Of a stretch of DNA of 64,000 nt, positions 27,463 to 37,004 are shown piece after piece; within the stretch, counting starts at the first letter, position 1, and the number at the start of each line of letters is the position of its first letter. This DNA comes from Flavobacteriaceae bacterium NBU2973 (GTDB taxonomy: Bacteria; Bacteroidota; Bacteroidia; Flavobacteriales; Flavobacteriaceae): the NCBI GenBank assembly GCA_026162565.1, contig JAOEIQ010000003.1:310001-374000 (forward strand), in the 5' to 3' direction. The position numbers and the translations under genes were made by a program. The notes under the pieces were generated by a model, which was given only the letters and a program-made list of their open reading frames with translations, did not search any database and was not told the DNA's origin.

Positions 27463-27579
27463 TTAATCCCAGTTCAGTTTTAGTTAATTGTGTCAACAAA
27501 ATTGTACTCAAAAAAGTTTCTAATTGAGAATGCTACATTTTTTGTTCTTTTGCAACAGCATTAAAAACTAATTTATAGT

Positions 27580-27587
27580 TAATTTTG
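27580..27587 (+). promoter_or_regulatory. Possible -7 promoter box of the kpsF operon
   Basis: TAATTTTG matches TAnnTTTG and ends 16 bases before the ATG of kpsF. The nearest TTG upstream is about 27 bases away, longer than usual, so the -33 part is uncertain. Confidence 0.4.
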
Positions 27588-27603
27588 CATAACTTTAAAG
27601 ATA

Positions 27604-28611
27604 ATGATTTCTTTAAACGTGTCAAACCTAAAAACTCATAAAGTTTTGAACACTAAAAATTCAATTATCGACATGGCAAAACAAACCATTACTATGGAAA
27701 GTCATGCCATATCAAATTTATCTAATTTAATAGATAACGATTTTGCTGATGCTGTTGAATTATTATATAACTCTAAAGGTCGTGTAATTATTACTGGAAT
27801 TGGTAAAAGCGCTATAATCGCTACAAAAATAGTTGCCACCATGAATTCTACAGGAACTCCAGCTGTTTTTATGCATGCTGCAGATGCTATTCATGGTGAT
27901 TTAGGTTTGATTTTAGATGATGATAATGTTATCTGTATTTCTAAAAGTGGCAATACACCAGAAATAAAAGTTTTGGTTCCACTTATTAAAAATGCTGGCA
28001 ATAAAATGATTGCCATTACAGGTAATAAAGACTCTTTTTTAGGGCAACAAGCAGATTATGTACTTAATTCGTATGTAGAAAAAGAAGCTTGTCCAAATAA
28101 TTTAGCACCTACTACCAGTACTACTGCACAATTAGTTATTGGTGATGCTTTAGCAGTTTGTTTATTAGAATTAAGAGGGTTTTCTAGTAATGATTTTGCT
28201 AAATATCATCCAGGTGGAGCTCTTGGCAAAAAGTTATACTTACGTGTTAATGACTTATCGTCTGTTAACCAAAAACCTCAAGTAACTTCAACTACTAGTG
28301 TTAAAGACGTTATTATTGAAATTTCAGAAAAAATGCTTGGTGTAACTGCTGTTGTAGAAAACAACAAAGTTATAGGAATTATCACAGATGGTGATATTCG
28401 TAGAATGCTACGAAACGATGAGAATTTTTCCAACCTTAAAGCAAAAGATATTATGGGAGGAAACCCAAAATGTATTGATTGTGATGCTATGGCTGTTGAT
28501 GCTATGGAACTGATGGAAGAATATGGAATATCGCAATTATTGGTTGAAAAAGATGGAGACTATGATGGAGTGGTACATCTTCACGATTTAATAAAAGAAG
28601 GCATTATTTAA
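27604..28611 (+). CDS. kpsF: KpsF/GutQ-type sugar-phosphate isomerase (arabinose 5-phosphate isomerase)
   Basis: A 335-residue enzyme of the KdsD/KpsF family, which converts ribulose 5-phosphate to arabinose 5-phosphate for Kdo in LPS. An SIS domain spans about 55-190 ('GRVIITGIGKSAIIATKIVA', 'CISKSGNTPEIK'), with 'KYHPGGALGKK' at the linker and two CBS domains at about 225-335 ('VIGIITDGDIRRML', 'ISQLLVEKDG'). Family members often begin near 'NTKNSIIDMAKQT', so a TTG at 27646 is an alternative start, but the ATG at 27604 has the -7 box. It overlaps tatC by one base (TAATG) and opens the kpsF-tatC-CMD-lptB operon. Confidence 0.93.
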   Translation: MISLNVSNLKTHKVLNTKNSIIDMAKQTITMESHAISNLSNLIDNDFADAVELLYNSKGRVIITGIGKSAIIATKIVATMNSTGTPAVFMHAADAIHGDLGLILDDDNVICISKSGNTPEIKVLVPLIKNAGNKMIAITGNKDSFLGQQADYVLNSYVEKEACPNNLAPTTSTTAQLVIGDALAVCLLELRGFSSNDFAKYHPGGALGKKLYLRVNDLSSVNQKPQVTSTTSVKDVIIEISEKMLGVTAVVENNKVIGIITDGDIRRMLRNDENFSNLKAKDIMGGNPKCIDCDAMAVDAMELMEEYGISQLLVEKDGDYDGVVHLHDLIKEGII

Positions 28612-29468
28612 TGGCAAAAAAAAATAGTAACGACATGTCTTTTCTTGACCATCTTGAAGAATTAAGATGGCATTTAATTCGTATTACAATTGCTATTTTA
28701 GTTGGTGCTCTTGTAGCATTTGTTAATAAAGTATTCATTTTTGGAACACTTATAGACGGCCCAAAAAACCCAAATTTTATTACTTACAGAGTGATTTGTA
28801 ATATTTCTAAATCTTTAGGTTTTAATGAAGACTTATGTGTTACCGAAATGCCATTTAGCATTATTACAACTGCTATGGCAGATAAGTTTTCTATCCATAT
28901 CTGGACCTCAATTACCATTGGTTTTATTATAGCGTTTCCATATATATTATGGGAAATTTGGCGTTTTATTAAACCAGCACTTCATGATAACGAACGTAAA
29001 TACTCTCGATCATTTATTCTTGTAGGCTCATTCTTATTTTTTATTGGTGTGTTATTTGGGTACTATATAATTGCACCTTTCTCTGTAAAATTTTTAGGAG
29101 GCTACACGTTGATTCCGGGAAATGATTTTGAAGCCAAGCCTACTATAGCATCTTATATTGCTTTATTACGCTCTGTAGTTATTGCAGGAGGATTAATTTT
29201 TGAATTACCTATCATTATTTACTTTTTAACCAAAGTTGGATTGGTAACACCACAATTTTTAAAAACTTACAGAAAACATGCTCTGGTAATTGTATTAATC
29301 ATTTCAGCTATTATTACACCTCCAGATATTGCCAGTCAAGTTGTGGTTGCTATTCCTGTTTTATTTTTATATCAAATTAGCATTTATATATCTAAGTGGG
29401 TTGTAAAGAATCAAGAAAAAAATACTAAAAAAGAATTACGAAATGTCAGACATAGTAAAAGAATTTAA
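28611..29468 (+). CDS. tatC: Twin-arginine translocase subunit TatC
   Basis: A 285-residue inner-membrane protein with six hydrophobic helices, the core receptor for folded twin-arginine substrates. Family landmarks are 'MSFLDHLEELRWHLIRI' at the N-terminus (the conserved Glu-Glu-Leu-Arg) and 'PYILWEIWRFIKPALHDNE' with the conserved Phe-Lys/Pro-Ala-Leu region. It is slightly longer than E. coli TatC because of a loop after the first helix ('GPKNPNFITYRV'), common in Bacteroidota. TatA is not in the window. Start codon overlaps the kpsF stop; the end overlaps the next gene by 26 bases. Confidence 0.95.
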   Translation: MAKKNSNDMSFLDHLEELRWHLIRITIAILVGALVAFVNKVFIFGTLIDGPKNPNFITYRVICNISKSLGFNEDLCVTEMPFSIITTAMADKFSIHIWTSITIGFIIAFPYILWEIWRFIKPALHDNERKYSRSFILVGSFLFFIGVLFGYYIIAPFSVKFLGGYTLIPGNDFEAKPTIASYIALLRSVVIAGGLIFELPIIIYFLTKVGLVTPQFLKTYRKHALVIVLIISAIITPPDIASQVVVAIPVLFLYQISIYISKWVVKNQEKNTKKELRNVRHSKRI

Positions 29469-29790
29469 TGACTATCGTGCTAGAATGAACGACCATATTT
29501 TAGCAGACAACAATAAAATAATTAAGCGAATTTTTAATCTAGACACCAATGCTTATCAAAAAGGTGCTTTAGATGTTAAAACCAAAGAGTTATTGGGTTT
29601 AGTAGCCTCTACCGTTTTACGTTGTGATGATTGTATTCGGTATCATCTTGAAACCTGTTACAAAGAAGGCTTAACCAAAGAGGAAGTTGTTGAGTCGTTG
29701 AGTATTGCAACACTCGTTGGCGGTACAATCGTGATTCCGCATTTACGTCGTGCCTACGAATATTGGGATGCTTTAGAACAACAAGGTTAA
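29443..29790 (+). CDS. Carboxymuconolactone decarboxylase family (AhpD-like) protein
   Basis: A 115-residue all-helical protein of the CMD family. The CxxC-plus-His motif 'LRCDDCIRYHLETC' is of the AhpD type, where the Cys pair serves in disulfide reduction, so a peroxidase or redox role is more likely than decarboxylation. Length fits a single-domain CMD protein. Its start lies inside the end of tatC (26-base overlap in another frame) and it keeps its place between tatC and lptB, an order I know from other flavobacteria. The substrate is unknown. Confidence 0.9.
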   Translation: MSDIVKEFNDYRARMNDHILADNNKIIKRIFNLDTNAYQKGALDVKTKELLGLVASTVLRCDDCIRYHLETCYKEGLTKEEVVESLSIATLVGGTIVIPHLRRAYEYWDALEQQG

Positions 29791-29864
29791 ACTTATTATA
29801 ATTCTATTAAGCAGTTATTGCTATGCTATTGTTTTTAGTATTTTAGCAACAAGTTTAAAACTAT

Positions 29865-30605
29865 ATGATTTTAAGAGCCGAAAATTTAATGAAGTCCTAC
29901 AACGGACGAAAAGTTGTAAAAGGCGTTTCTGTTGAAGTAAATCAAGGAGAGATTGTAGGTTTACTTGGACCAAATGGTGCGGGTAAAACTACATCGTTTT
30001 ATATGATTGTTGGCCTTATTAAACCTAATGGTGGAACTATATTTTTAGACAATACAGAAATCACCAACTATCCAATGTATAAGCGAGCTCAAAATGGCAT
30101 TGGTTATCTAGCTCAAGAGGCTTCTGTTTTTAGAAAATTAAGTATTGAAGATAATATCTTAAGTGTCTTGCAACTTACTAGCTTAAGTAAGAAAGAACAA
30201 GAAGCTAAAATGGAATCGCTTATTGAAGAGTTTAGCCTTGGACACATTCGCACCAATAGAGGTGACTTATTATCAGGAGGTGAACGTCGTCGTACAGAAA
30301 TTGCTCGTGCTTTAGCAACAGATCCTAACTTTATTTTATTAGACGAGCCTTTTGCTGGTGTAGATCCTGTTGCTGTTGAAGACATTCAACGAATCATCGC
30401 TAAATTAACCAAAAAGAATATTGGTATTTTAATTACAGATCACAACGTACAAGAAACACTAGCGATTACTGATAGAACCTATTTAATGTTTGAAGGTAGC
30501 ATTCTTAAAGCTGGAAAACCAGAAGAATTAGCTGAAGATGAAATGGTACGTAAAGTATATCTAGGACAAAACTTTGAGTTGCGTCGTAAGAAGCTGGAAT
30601 TTTAG
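29865..30605 (+). CDS. lptB: LPS export ABC transporter ATPase LptB
   Basis: A 246-residue cytoplasmic ATPase that powers LPS extraction by LptFG. Walker A is 'GPNGAGKTT' (35-43), followed by '[14 protein letters not shown]' with the Q-loop. The signature is '[16 protein letters not shown]', Walker B '[13 protein letters not shown]', and the switch His lies in '[11 protein letters not shown]'. The 'SGGERRR' and 'FAGVDP' wording is diagnostic for LptB. It is the last gene of the kpsF operon, so Kdo precursor synthesis and LPS export are co-located. It overlaps the convergent terC-like gene by four bases. Confidence 0.95.
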   Translation: MILRAENLMKSYNGRKVVKGVSVEVNQGEIVGLLGPNGAGKTTSFYMIVGLIKPNGGTIFLDNTEITNYPMYKRAQNGIGYLAQEASVFRKLSIEDNILSVLQLTSLSKKEQEAKMESLIEEFSLGHIRTNRGDLLSGGERRRTEIARALATDPNFILLDEPFAGVDPVAVEDIQRIIAKLTKKNIGILITDHNVQETLAITDRTYLMFEGSILKAGKPEELAEDEMVRKVYLGQNFELRRKKLEF

Positions 30606-31426
30606 ACTTCTTCCTTTTTTCTTTGTTCTCTCTCCTGTTCTGCTATTAAATTTTTCTGATAGCGACCTTGAACGATATCTACCACAACTAGCACGACAAT
30701 CACAAAATAGAAAGTTGTTTTACTCATTGGTACAATCTCGTTCCCAAATATTTTTAGATGCGCTAAATGGCCACCTTCTGTAACCAACATAATTCCTACA
30801 ATAAACAGAATAAATAAACCAAGTACTTCGTACATTCTATTTTTTGCTAAAAAGGCAGAAATCTTATCTGCTAAAAACAACATTAATAAGCCACTAATTA
30901 CAATAGCAATTGCCATGACTATAAAGGCTGTTGTAGAATTTTCAATTTCATTAGTTAAACCAATAGCTGCTAAAATAGAATCGAAAGAGAATACTAAATT
31001 CATAATCACTATACTTACAATTGCAGCATTTGCAGATTTCTTTCCTTTGGAGCTATCAACATCTACATCATCATTTAAGTCTTGAACAGCTATCATATGC
31101 CATATTTCTTTGATAGCAGTGTATATTATAAATGCGCCTCCAGCGAGTACAATAAGGCTATGACCATTAAAAGCAAAGTCTAAAACATCACCTATTTCTC
31201 CTGTCAAAAATGCAAAAGGCTCTTGAAAGAAATCAATAATTGACACCAACACAAATAGCAATACAATTCTCAATACTATAGCTATTAAAATACCAACTTT
31301 TCTAACTCTTTTTTGGTCAGCTTCTGGAGCTTTTTTAGATTCTAAAGAAATGTATAATAAGTTGTCAAAACCTAAAACAGCTTGTAACATTACTAACATT
31401 AAAAGCGTAAAAATAACTTCTGCCAT
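30602..31426 (-). CDS. TerC-family integral membrane protein
   Basis: A 274-residue membrane protein with seven or so helices. It opens with the TerC signature region '[20 protein letters not shown]', where Asp of 'FDN' is conserved, and has a second copy at '[17 protein letters not shown]'. TerC relatives are linked to manganese efflux or tellurite resistance, and metal ion export is the best current reading. A cytoplasmic basic/acidic loop ('[16 protein letters not shown]') separates the two halves. It follows the pssA-type gene by 11 bases and probably shares its mRNA. Confidence 0.9.
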   Translation of the reverse strand: MAEVIFTLLMLVMLQAVLGFDNLLYISLESKKAPEADQKRVRKVGILIAIVLRIVLLFVLVSIIDFFQEPFAFLTGEIGDVLDFAFNGHSLIVLAGGAFIIYTAIKEIWHMIAVQDLNDDVDVDSSKGKKSANAAIVSIVIMNLVFSFDSILAAIGLTNEIENSTTAFIVMAIAIVISGLLMLFLADKISAFLAKNRMYEVLGLFILFIVGIMLVTEGGHLAHLKIFGNEIVPMSKTTFYFVIVVLVVVDIVQGRYQKNLIAEQEREQRKKEEV

Positions 31427-31437
31427 GAGACTTTAAT

Positions 31438-32193
31438 TTATGAATTATAGGATACTAAAGATGTTAAAATATATAATGCAATAATAATTGGTATTGCAGC
31501 AAAATGGAACACAATTAATAACACAATACTCAACAATAAAAATGTATATCGCATCGCGTTATTTTTAAAACTCCAATCTTTAAATTTTAAAGCAAATAAT
31601 TTTATATGAGAGTTTAATAAATAGGAACTTATTAATGTCAAACCTATTAAAAACCATTTATTAAGTATTATAGAGTTTATTAGGTCGTTATTTTGAAATT
31701 CCATCATTAATGGTAGAGACAAAATCAGTAATGCATTAGCAGGTGTAGGCAATCCAATAAAACTATCTTGTTGGTTTTCATCAATATTAAATTTTGCCAA
31801 TCTGTATGCTGAAGCTAAAGGAATTAACAAACCTATAAATGCAATTGTAGGAATTGAAAATCCATACCAATGCATACTATCAGAAGACCATTGATTTGTC
31901 ATATCAACATATTCAGGAGATTCAGCAGTTATTGCTAGCAATTTAAACATGATTATTCCGGGCACTAATCCACTTGTAATCATGTCTGCTAACGAGTCTA
32001 GTTGCACTCCTAATTCACTTTGCACTCCTAATTTTCTTGCAGCTAAACCATCAAAAAAATCAAAGAAAATACCTAAAAAAACAAATAATGCGGCAGAAAC
32101 TAATTGATTATTAGCAGCTAATATTACTGCTATACTTCCACTTAAAGCATTTAAAAGTGTAATGAAATTGGGTATCTGTTGTTTAATAGTCAT
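31438..32193 (-). CDS. pssA: CDP-alcohol phosphatidyltransferase, phosphatidylserine synthase type
   Basis: A 251-residue inner-membrane enzyme that swaps CMP for an alcohol on CDP-diacylglycerol, most likely serine. The catalytic signature D-G-x2-A-R-x8-G-x3-D-x3-D is complete from 'DGLAARKLG' to 'LDSLAD' (about 48-70). About eight hydrophobic segments follow. The length and the N-terminal 'QIPNFITLLNALSGSIAVI' are typical of the PssA group in Bacteroidota. It diverges from the PorV-like gene and precedes the terC-like gene. Confidence 0.9.
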   Translation of the reverse strand: MTIKQQIPNFITLLNALSGSIAVILAANNQLVSAALFVFLGIFFDFFDGLAARKLGVQSELGVQLDSLADMITSGLVPGIIMFKLLAITAESPEYVDMTNQWSSDSMHWYGFSIPTIAFIGLLIPLASAYRLAKFNIDENQQDSFIGLPTPANALLILSLPLMMEFQNNDLINSIILNKWFLIGLTLISSYLLNSHIKLFALKFKDWSFKNNAMRYTFLLLSIVLLIVFHFAAIPIIIALYILTSLVSYNS

Positions 32194-32287
32194 TTAATTA
32201 GTTTGAGCATAAAAATAAGAAACAATTTATCACCAAAGCAAATGCTATACAATAACTATTAAAAATTAGAGTTTAATATGTTGAAAA

Positions 32288-33385
32288 ATGGCTATTTTTG
32301 TACAAAACAAATTGCAATTGAAAAATTTATTATTAGCTATTGTATTGCTGTTATCAGTAACAGTAACTTCACAAGCGCGAAAATATTCTAACGAATTTTT
32401 GAATATTGGTGTCGATGCTGCCTCATTAGGTATGGCTAATGCAGTTGTGGCTAATGCTAATGATGTAAATTCTGGTTATTGGAATCCAGCAGGTTTAGTA
32501 AATTTAGAAGACAAACAATTAGCCTTGATGCATTCTAGTTATTTCGCGAACATTGCTAATTACAACTACGCAGCTTTTGCAATGCCACTTGACGATAGAA
32601 GTGCTGTTGGAATTTCTCTAATTAGATTTGCTGTTGATGATATATTAGACACCACTCAATTAATAGATGAGCAAGGAAATATCAATTTTGATAGAATTAA
32701 CCTTTTCTCAACTGCAGATTATGCTTTAACGTTTTCCTATTCTAGAAAATTACCTGTTCAAGGATTTAGCTATGGTGTAAACGCCAAAGTTATACGTCGT
32801 ATTATTGGGGATTTTGCCTCAGCTTGGGGATTTGGTTTAGATGCTGCACTACAATTTGAAACGGATAATAATTGGAAATTTGGTTTTATGGCTCGTGATA
32901 TAACAACAACTTATAATGCCTGGAATATTGATGATGATAGATTAGCAGATATTCAAAATGCCATAGAAGGACAAAACCAAACAGCTCCTGAAAAAACCGA
33001 AATAACCATACCAAAACTACAAATAGGTGTAGCTAAAAAACATACCTTCCATTATGATTATTCTCTACTTGTTGAGTTAGATTTAAATGTACGATTTGCA
33101 GAGAATAACGATATTATCTCTACTTCTTTCGCTAGCATAAATCCAGCTCTTGGTTTTGAATTTGGTTATATTGACATGGTGTATTTAAGAGGTGGTGTCG
33201 GTAACTTTCAAAACGAATTACAAATAGATAACAGCGAAGATTTAACTTTTCAACCAAGTTTTGGTTTAGGTTTTAAATACCAAGGTATTCATATTGATTA
33301 TGCCTTTACAGATATTGGTGATCAAAGTGCTGCGCTCTATTCTAACGTATTCTCGGTAAAGTTAGATTTCAGTATATTTAGATAG
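32288..33385 (+). CDS. PorV/PorQ-family outer-membrane protein
   Basis: A 365-residue outer-membrane beta-barrel of the PorV/PorQ (UPF0164, FadL-like) group. A signal peptide (ending 'TVTSQARK') is followed by the family's opening 'FLNIGVDAASLGMANAVVAN' and 'NSGYWNPAGL'. PorV in type IX secretion shuttles cargo from the translocon to the sortase. This protein may be a PorV/PorQ paralogue and not the main one, because no other T9SS gene is beside it. It is followed after 11 bases by the DUF4105 gene. Confidence 0.85.
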   Translation: MAIFVQNKLQLKNLLLAIVLLLSVTVTSQARKYSNEFLNIGVDAASLGMANAVVANANDVNSGYWNPAGLVNLEDKQLALMHSSYFANIANYNYAAFAMPLDDRSAVGISLIRFAVDDILDTTQLIDEQGNINFDRINLFSTADYALTFSYSRKLPVQGFSYGVNAKVIRRIIGDFASAWGFGLDAALQFETDNNWKFGFMARDITTTYNAWNIDDDRLADIQNAIEGQNQTAPEKTEITIPKLQIGVAKKHTFHYDYSLLVELDLNVRFAENNDIISTSFASINPALGFEFGYIDMVYLRGGVGNFQNELQIDNSEDLTFQPSFGLGFKYQGIHIDYAFTDIGDQSAALYSNVFSVKLDFSIFR

Positions 33386-33396
33386 ATTATTTAAGT

Positions 33397-34566
33397 ATGC
33401 AAAAACTAGTACTCCTTTTAGCTTTAACAGTTTCATTTTTTCTTTTCGGCCAAAATAATCAGTTATCTGATAAAGCAGAAATTAGTGTTTTAACTATTGG
33501 TCCAGGAGCACTATTAAACGATTCGTTTGGACATAGTGGATTTAGAGTTAAAGACACCAAATTAGATTTAGTTTTTAATTATGGAATGTTTGACTTTGAT
33601 GCTCCAAATTTCTATTCGAATTTTGCTAAAGGAAAGCTTAATTATTATATGGGAATTAATTATTACGATGATTTCTTAAATAATTATATAAGACAAAATA
33701 GAACTGTAAAAGAGCAAGTATTGAATCTCAATGCAATAGAAAAACAACAACTATTTGATTTTTTATTAACCAACGCCAAACCAGAAAACAAATATTATCT
33801 CTATGATTTTTTCTATGATAATTGTGCTACCAAAATTAGAGATGTCATTGAAAAAGCAACTGGTAAGGTTATCGACCTTAAAAAACCCAAAGACTATTCT
33901 GAAAAATCATTTAGGCAATTAATCCAAGAAAACCTCAACTGGAATTCATGGGGAAGTTTTGGAATTGATTTAGCTCTTGGTTCTGTAATTGATAAAAAAG
34001 CTACGGCTGAAGAACAACTGTTTTTACCAAAGTATATACATTCATTTTTTGCTAATGCTTCATTTAAAGAATCTGGAAAACCTTTGGTAAAAAACGACAC
34101 ACTAATATTTGCGAAACAACCAAAAACCGAAAGTTCAAACTTCTTGTTAAGTCCTTTATTCATAATTGCTATTATTAGCATATTAATTATTGCAATCACC
34201 TATTTTGATTATAAGAATAGTAAGAGAAGTAAATGGATAGATGTACTGTTATTTTTATTAACTGGTATCATTGGTATAGTTCTATTACTGTTATGGTTTG
34301 CAACAGATCATACAGCAACTGCTCATAACTATAATTTGCTTTGGGCTTTTGCTTTAAATATTTTTATGATTGGTCAGGTCATAAAAAAAAGGCCTAAAAT
34401 ATGGTTTAAAAAGTATTTAAAATTTTTACTTATAATGCTTTGCCTATTAACATTGCATTGGTTTGTTGGAGTACAAGTTTATGCTGTTGTTTTAATACCT
34501 TTTCTAATAGCCTTATCAATTAGATATTTATACTTGATAACAATTATCTCCCACGATAATAAATAA
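33397..34566 (+). CDS. DUF4105 membrane protein
   Basis: A 389-residue protein with an N-terminal signal (ending near 'FLFGQNN'). A DUF4105 domain follows at about 28-180: 'LTIGPGALLNDSFGHSGFRV', 'FNYGMFDF', 'YDFFYDNCATKIRD'. The His and Cys of these motifs recall an NlpC/P60-like active site and are characteristic of DUF4105. The C-terminal part has four to five membrane helices (about 245-385). Function unknown; a periplasmic enzymatic or assembly role is possible. It overlaps the convergent polysaccharide gene by 23 bases, so it marks the edge of the polysaccharide locus. Confidence 0.85.
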   Translation: MQKLVLLLALTVSFFLFGQNNQLSDKAEISVLTIGPGALLNDSFGHSGFRVKDTKLDLVFNYGMFDFDAPNFYSNFAKGKLNYYMGINYYDDFLNNYIRQNRTVKEQVLNLNAIEKQQLFDFLLTNAKPENKYYLYDFFYDNCATKIRDVIEKATGKVIDLKKPKDYSEKSFRQLIQENLNWNSWGSFGIDLALGSVIDKKATAEEQLFLPKYIHSFFANASFKESGKPLVKNDTLIFAKQPKTESSNFLLSPLFIIAIISILIIAITYFDYKNSKRSKWIDVLLFLLTGIIGIVLLLLWFATDHTATAHNYNLLWAFALNIFMIGQVIKKRPKIWFKKYLKFLLIMLCLLTLHWFVGVQVYAVVLIPFLIALSIRYLYLITIISHDNK

Positions 34567-35938
34567 CTGTACTAATAGTTTTTACAATGATATTAATATC
34601 TAAAAAGATACTTCTTCTTTTTATATAAAATAGATCGTATTGCAATTTTTTGAGACTATCCTCAACAGTAGATCCATAGCGCATTTTTACCTGTGCCCAA
34701 CCAGTTAGACCAGGTTTAATAATATGCCTGGTTTCGTAAAAAGGAATAGACTGAATAAGCTCTTTAACAAAGAATGGTCTCTCTGGTCTTGGACCAATCA
34801 GAGCCATCTCTCCTTTTAATACATTAATAAATTGAGGAAGCTCGTCTAAACGCGTTTTTCTCAAGAAATTACCAAAAAGTGTAATTCTTCGATCATTTTT
34901 CTCTGCCCATTGTATTCCACCTTTTTCAGCATGTCTCACCATGGTTCGGAATTTAATAATATAAAATAGCTTTCCATTTTTACCAACACGCTCTTGTTTA
35001 TAAAATAAAGGACCTCTATTAGCAATAAGATTCCCTAAAACAATTAGAGGTAGAAAGAAAAAAGCCAGTATAATACCAACAAGAGAAACAATTATATCTA
35101 AAACTCTACTAAAAGATAAGTAGAGTCTATTTTGATTACTTCTACTAAATGGGAAATATTTATAAAAGTCTTTCCCAACAAATTGTACAGGTATACGCTG
35201 TGTTATAGATTCATAAACCTGTGTATATTCTCTAATAACATAACCATCTTCTAAAAGATTAATCAAATTGTTATATAATTCGGGAGTAATGGTATCAACA
35301 TTGTTACTAGCAACCACAATTTCAGAAATACCATTTTCAGCTACAATAGTAACAATCTCATTTGCTTGAAACTTTTTTAATCCTTTAAAACTGATACTTT
35401 TGTTTATTTCATAATCACTATTGACATAGCCAACTATGTCGTAATTCGGATCTGATTCTGAAATAATATTTACCATTGGAGCTATATCAGAGGCATCAGC
35501 AATCAACAATACTTTTTTATAGAATCTAGGTGAATTAATTAAGGTAACATAGGCTATTCGCCATAAAAATATACCAACCAGAATAGTTAAATAAAAATAG
35601 ATTATTTGTAATCTTTTTTCTGGTAAAAAAGGCGTTATAAAGGGTGTTAACAGATAAAAAAGAACCGTAAACGATGCTGTTAAAACTACGTTTTTAAAAG
35701 TGACATCTAATTTACTTGAGGCTTGTAAATCGTACAATTCAAAGACGGTTCCAACCATTGTTATATATAAAGACAAGATTACAGTCCATATCCAATTCTC
35801 TTTAGTTATATAAAAATAATCAAACTCAAACTGCCTAGAGATAACGTATAAACCTCCTAAAGCAAAGAGCACATCAAATAAGCGAAGAAGAACTTTTCGC
35901 TCGGAGACTTCAAAATGAATACTGCTTTTGTTTGACAT
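34544..35938 (-). CDS. Initiating sugar transferase (polyprenyl glycosylphosphotransferase)
   Basis: A 464-residue WbaP/WcaJ-type enzyme that puts the first sugar phosphate onto undecaprenyl phosphate, starting a surface glycan. Four N-terminal membrane helices and a Rossmann-like middle part (about 140-235) precede a membrane hairpin. The catalytic domain follows with 'KFRTMVRHAEKGG', 'LRKTRLDELPQFINVLKGE' and 'MALIGPRPERPFFV'. The sugar cannot be read from sequence. It is the promoter-distal last gene of the long polysaccharide operon, 46 bases after the preceding GT. Confidence 0.93.
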   Translation of the reverse strand: MSNKSSIHFEVSERKVLLRLFDVLFALGGLYVISRQFEFDYFYITKENWIWTVILSLYITMVGTVFELYDLQASSKLDVTFKNVVLTASFTVLFYLLTPFITPFLPEKRLQIIYFYLTILVGIFLWRIAYVTLINSPRFYKKVLLIADASDIAPMVNIISESDPNYDIVGYVNSDYEINKSISFKGLKKFQANEIVTIVAENGISEIVVASNNVDTITPELYNNLINLLEDGYVIREYTQVYESITQRIPVQFVGKDFYKYFPFSRSNQNRLYLSFSRVLDIIVSLVGIILAFFFLPLIVLGNLIANRGPLFYKQERVGKNGKLFYIIKFRTMVRHAEKGGIQWAEKNDRRITLFGNFLRKTRLDELPQFINVLKGEMALIGPRPERPFFVKELIQSIPFYETRHIIKPGLTGWAQVKMRYGSTVEDSLKKLQYDLFYIKRRSIFLDINIIVKTISTVIYYRGR

Positions 35939-35984
35939 ATAACAAGTTAACTATGTAAATATAGTAAGTTATTACTATCTGAAA

Positions 35985-37004
35985 TTACATTTCTCGAAAT
36001 AAACTAAACCATTTTTCTTTTACAATAGACCAATCATAGTGTTCCACTTTAGATCTCGCATTTTGAGAAAGTGATTTGGCTAAATTAGTATTGCTTGCAA
36101 TTCTTATTATGGCCTCAGTCATGTCTTCGCTATTATTTTTATCAACTAAAATTCCGTCTTTTTCGTGTTCAATTAAAAAAGGTATTCCACCTACATTAGT
36201 GGATACAACTGGCAAACCTAATGCCATTGCTTCTATAACACTTACAGGCATATTATCGAAATCAGTTGTGTTTATAAAGATATTAAAGTCTTTAGACTTG
36301 TTAATCCATTCTTGTTTAGACAATTTACCAGTAAACTCAACTTCAACAGATAACTGTTTAGCATAAACTTTTAATTCTTCTAAAGTTCCATCAGAATCCG
36401 GACCTATCATACACAAAGTAGAATTATATCCTTTATCAACTAATCGTTTGGTAACATCTATTGCTAATTTAGGATTATAAATTTTTGAGAATGATCGTAC
36501 CCAAAGTAGCTTAATGTTATCATAAACTCTTTCTTTATAACCATAATTTTCTATCTGAATTGAATTAGGAATAAACTCTACATTGCCATATCCATATTTA
36601 TTAAATTCTTCTACTAAATATAAAGAAGGAGACATATTAGTATAGGCATGATTAAAAATTGCTTTAGAGAATCTAGGGTATTTATTTAATCTAAATGGTA
36701 GATTACCTCCATGAAGAATCGGTATATATGGTTTTTTTAAGAGTCTAGCTATTTGAGAGATTATTAGTGCATAGTAAAAATTAGTTGTGCTATACGTATC
36801 AATAAAAATAACATCTACTTTATTTCGCTTATTTAAAACTGAAAAAATCATATCGAATAAACGTAATATCTTATTCGTTTTCTTTGAAGAGTAATACACA
36901 ATATGTCCACTATCTTCCAGTAAATACCCTAAAGTGTGCATATAAGATGTATTAGTCTTATTTCCTTGCAGATAATTTCCTATGTATAGGATTCTTTTTT
37001 TCAT
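35985..37004 (-). CDS. Glycosyltransferase family 4 protein
   Basis: A 339-residue GT-B glycosyltransferase. The N-terminal domain starts 'MKKRILYIGNYLQGNKTN'. The C-terminal domain has 'LLWVRSFSKIYNPKLAI' and the donor-binding EX7E region 'MPVSVIEAMALGLPVVSTN' (about 255-275). It should add one sugar, retaining configuration, to the lipid-linked glycan in the cytoplasm. Its first 47 bases overlap the end of the O-antigen ligase-like gene in another frame. The well-conserved beginning supports this start. Confidence 0.9.
   Translation of the reverse strand: MKKRILYIGNYLQGNKTNTSYMHTLGYLLEDSGHIVYYSSKKTNKILRLFDMIFSVLNKRNKVDVIFIDTYSTTNFYYALIISQIARLLKKPYIPILHGGNLPFRLNKYPRFSKAIFNHAYTNMSPSLYLVEEFNKYGYGNVEFIPNSIQIENYGYKERVYDNIKLLWVRSFSKIYNPKLAIDVTKRLVDKGYNSTLCMIGPDSDGTLEELKVYAKQLSVEVEFTGKLSKQEWINKSKDFNIFINTTDFDNMPVSVIEAMALGLPVVSTNVGGIPFLIEHEKDGILVDKNNSEDMTEAIIRIASNTNLAKSLSQNARSKVEHYDWSIVKEKWFSLFREM

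Noticed and set aside
30574-30783. Short plus-strand open frame spanning the lptB and terC-like ends
   Set aside because: It lies across two convergent conserved genes in another frame and encodes nothing family-like.
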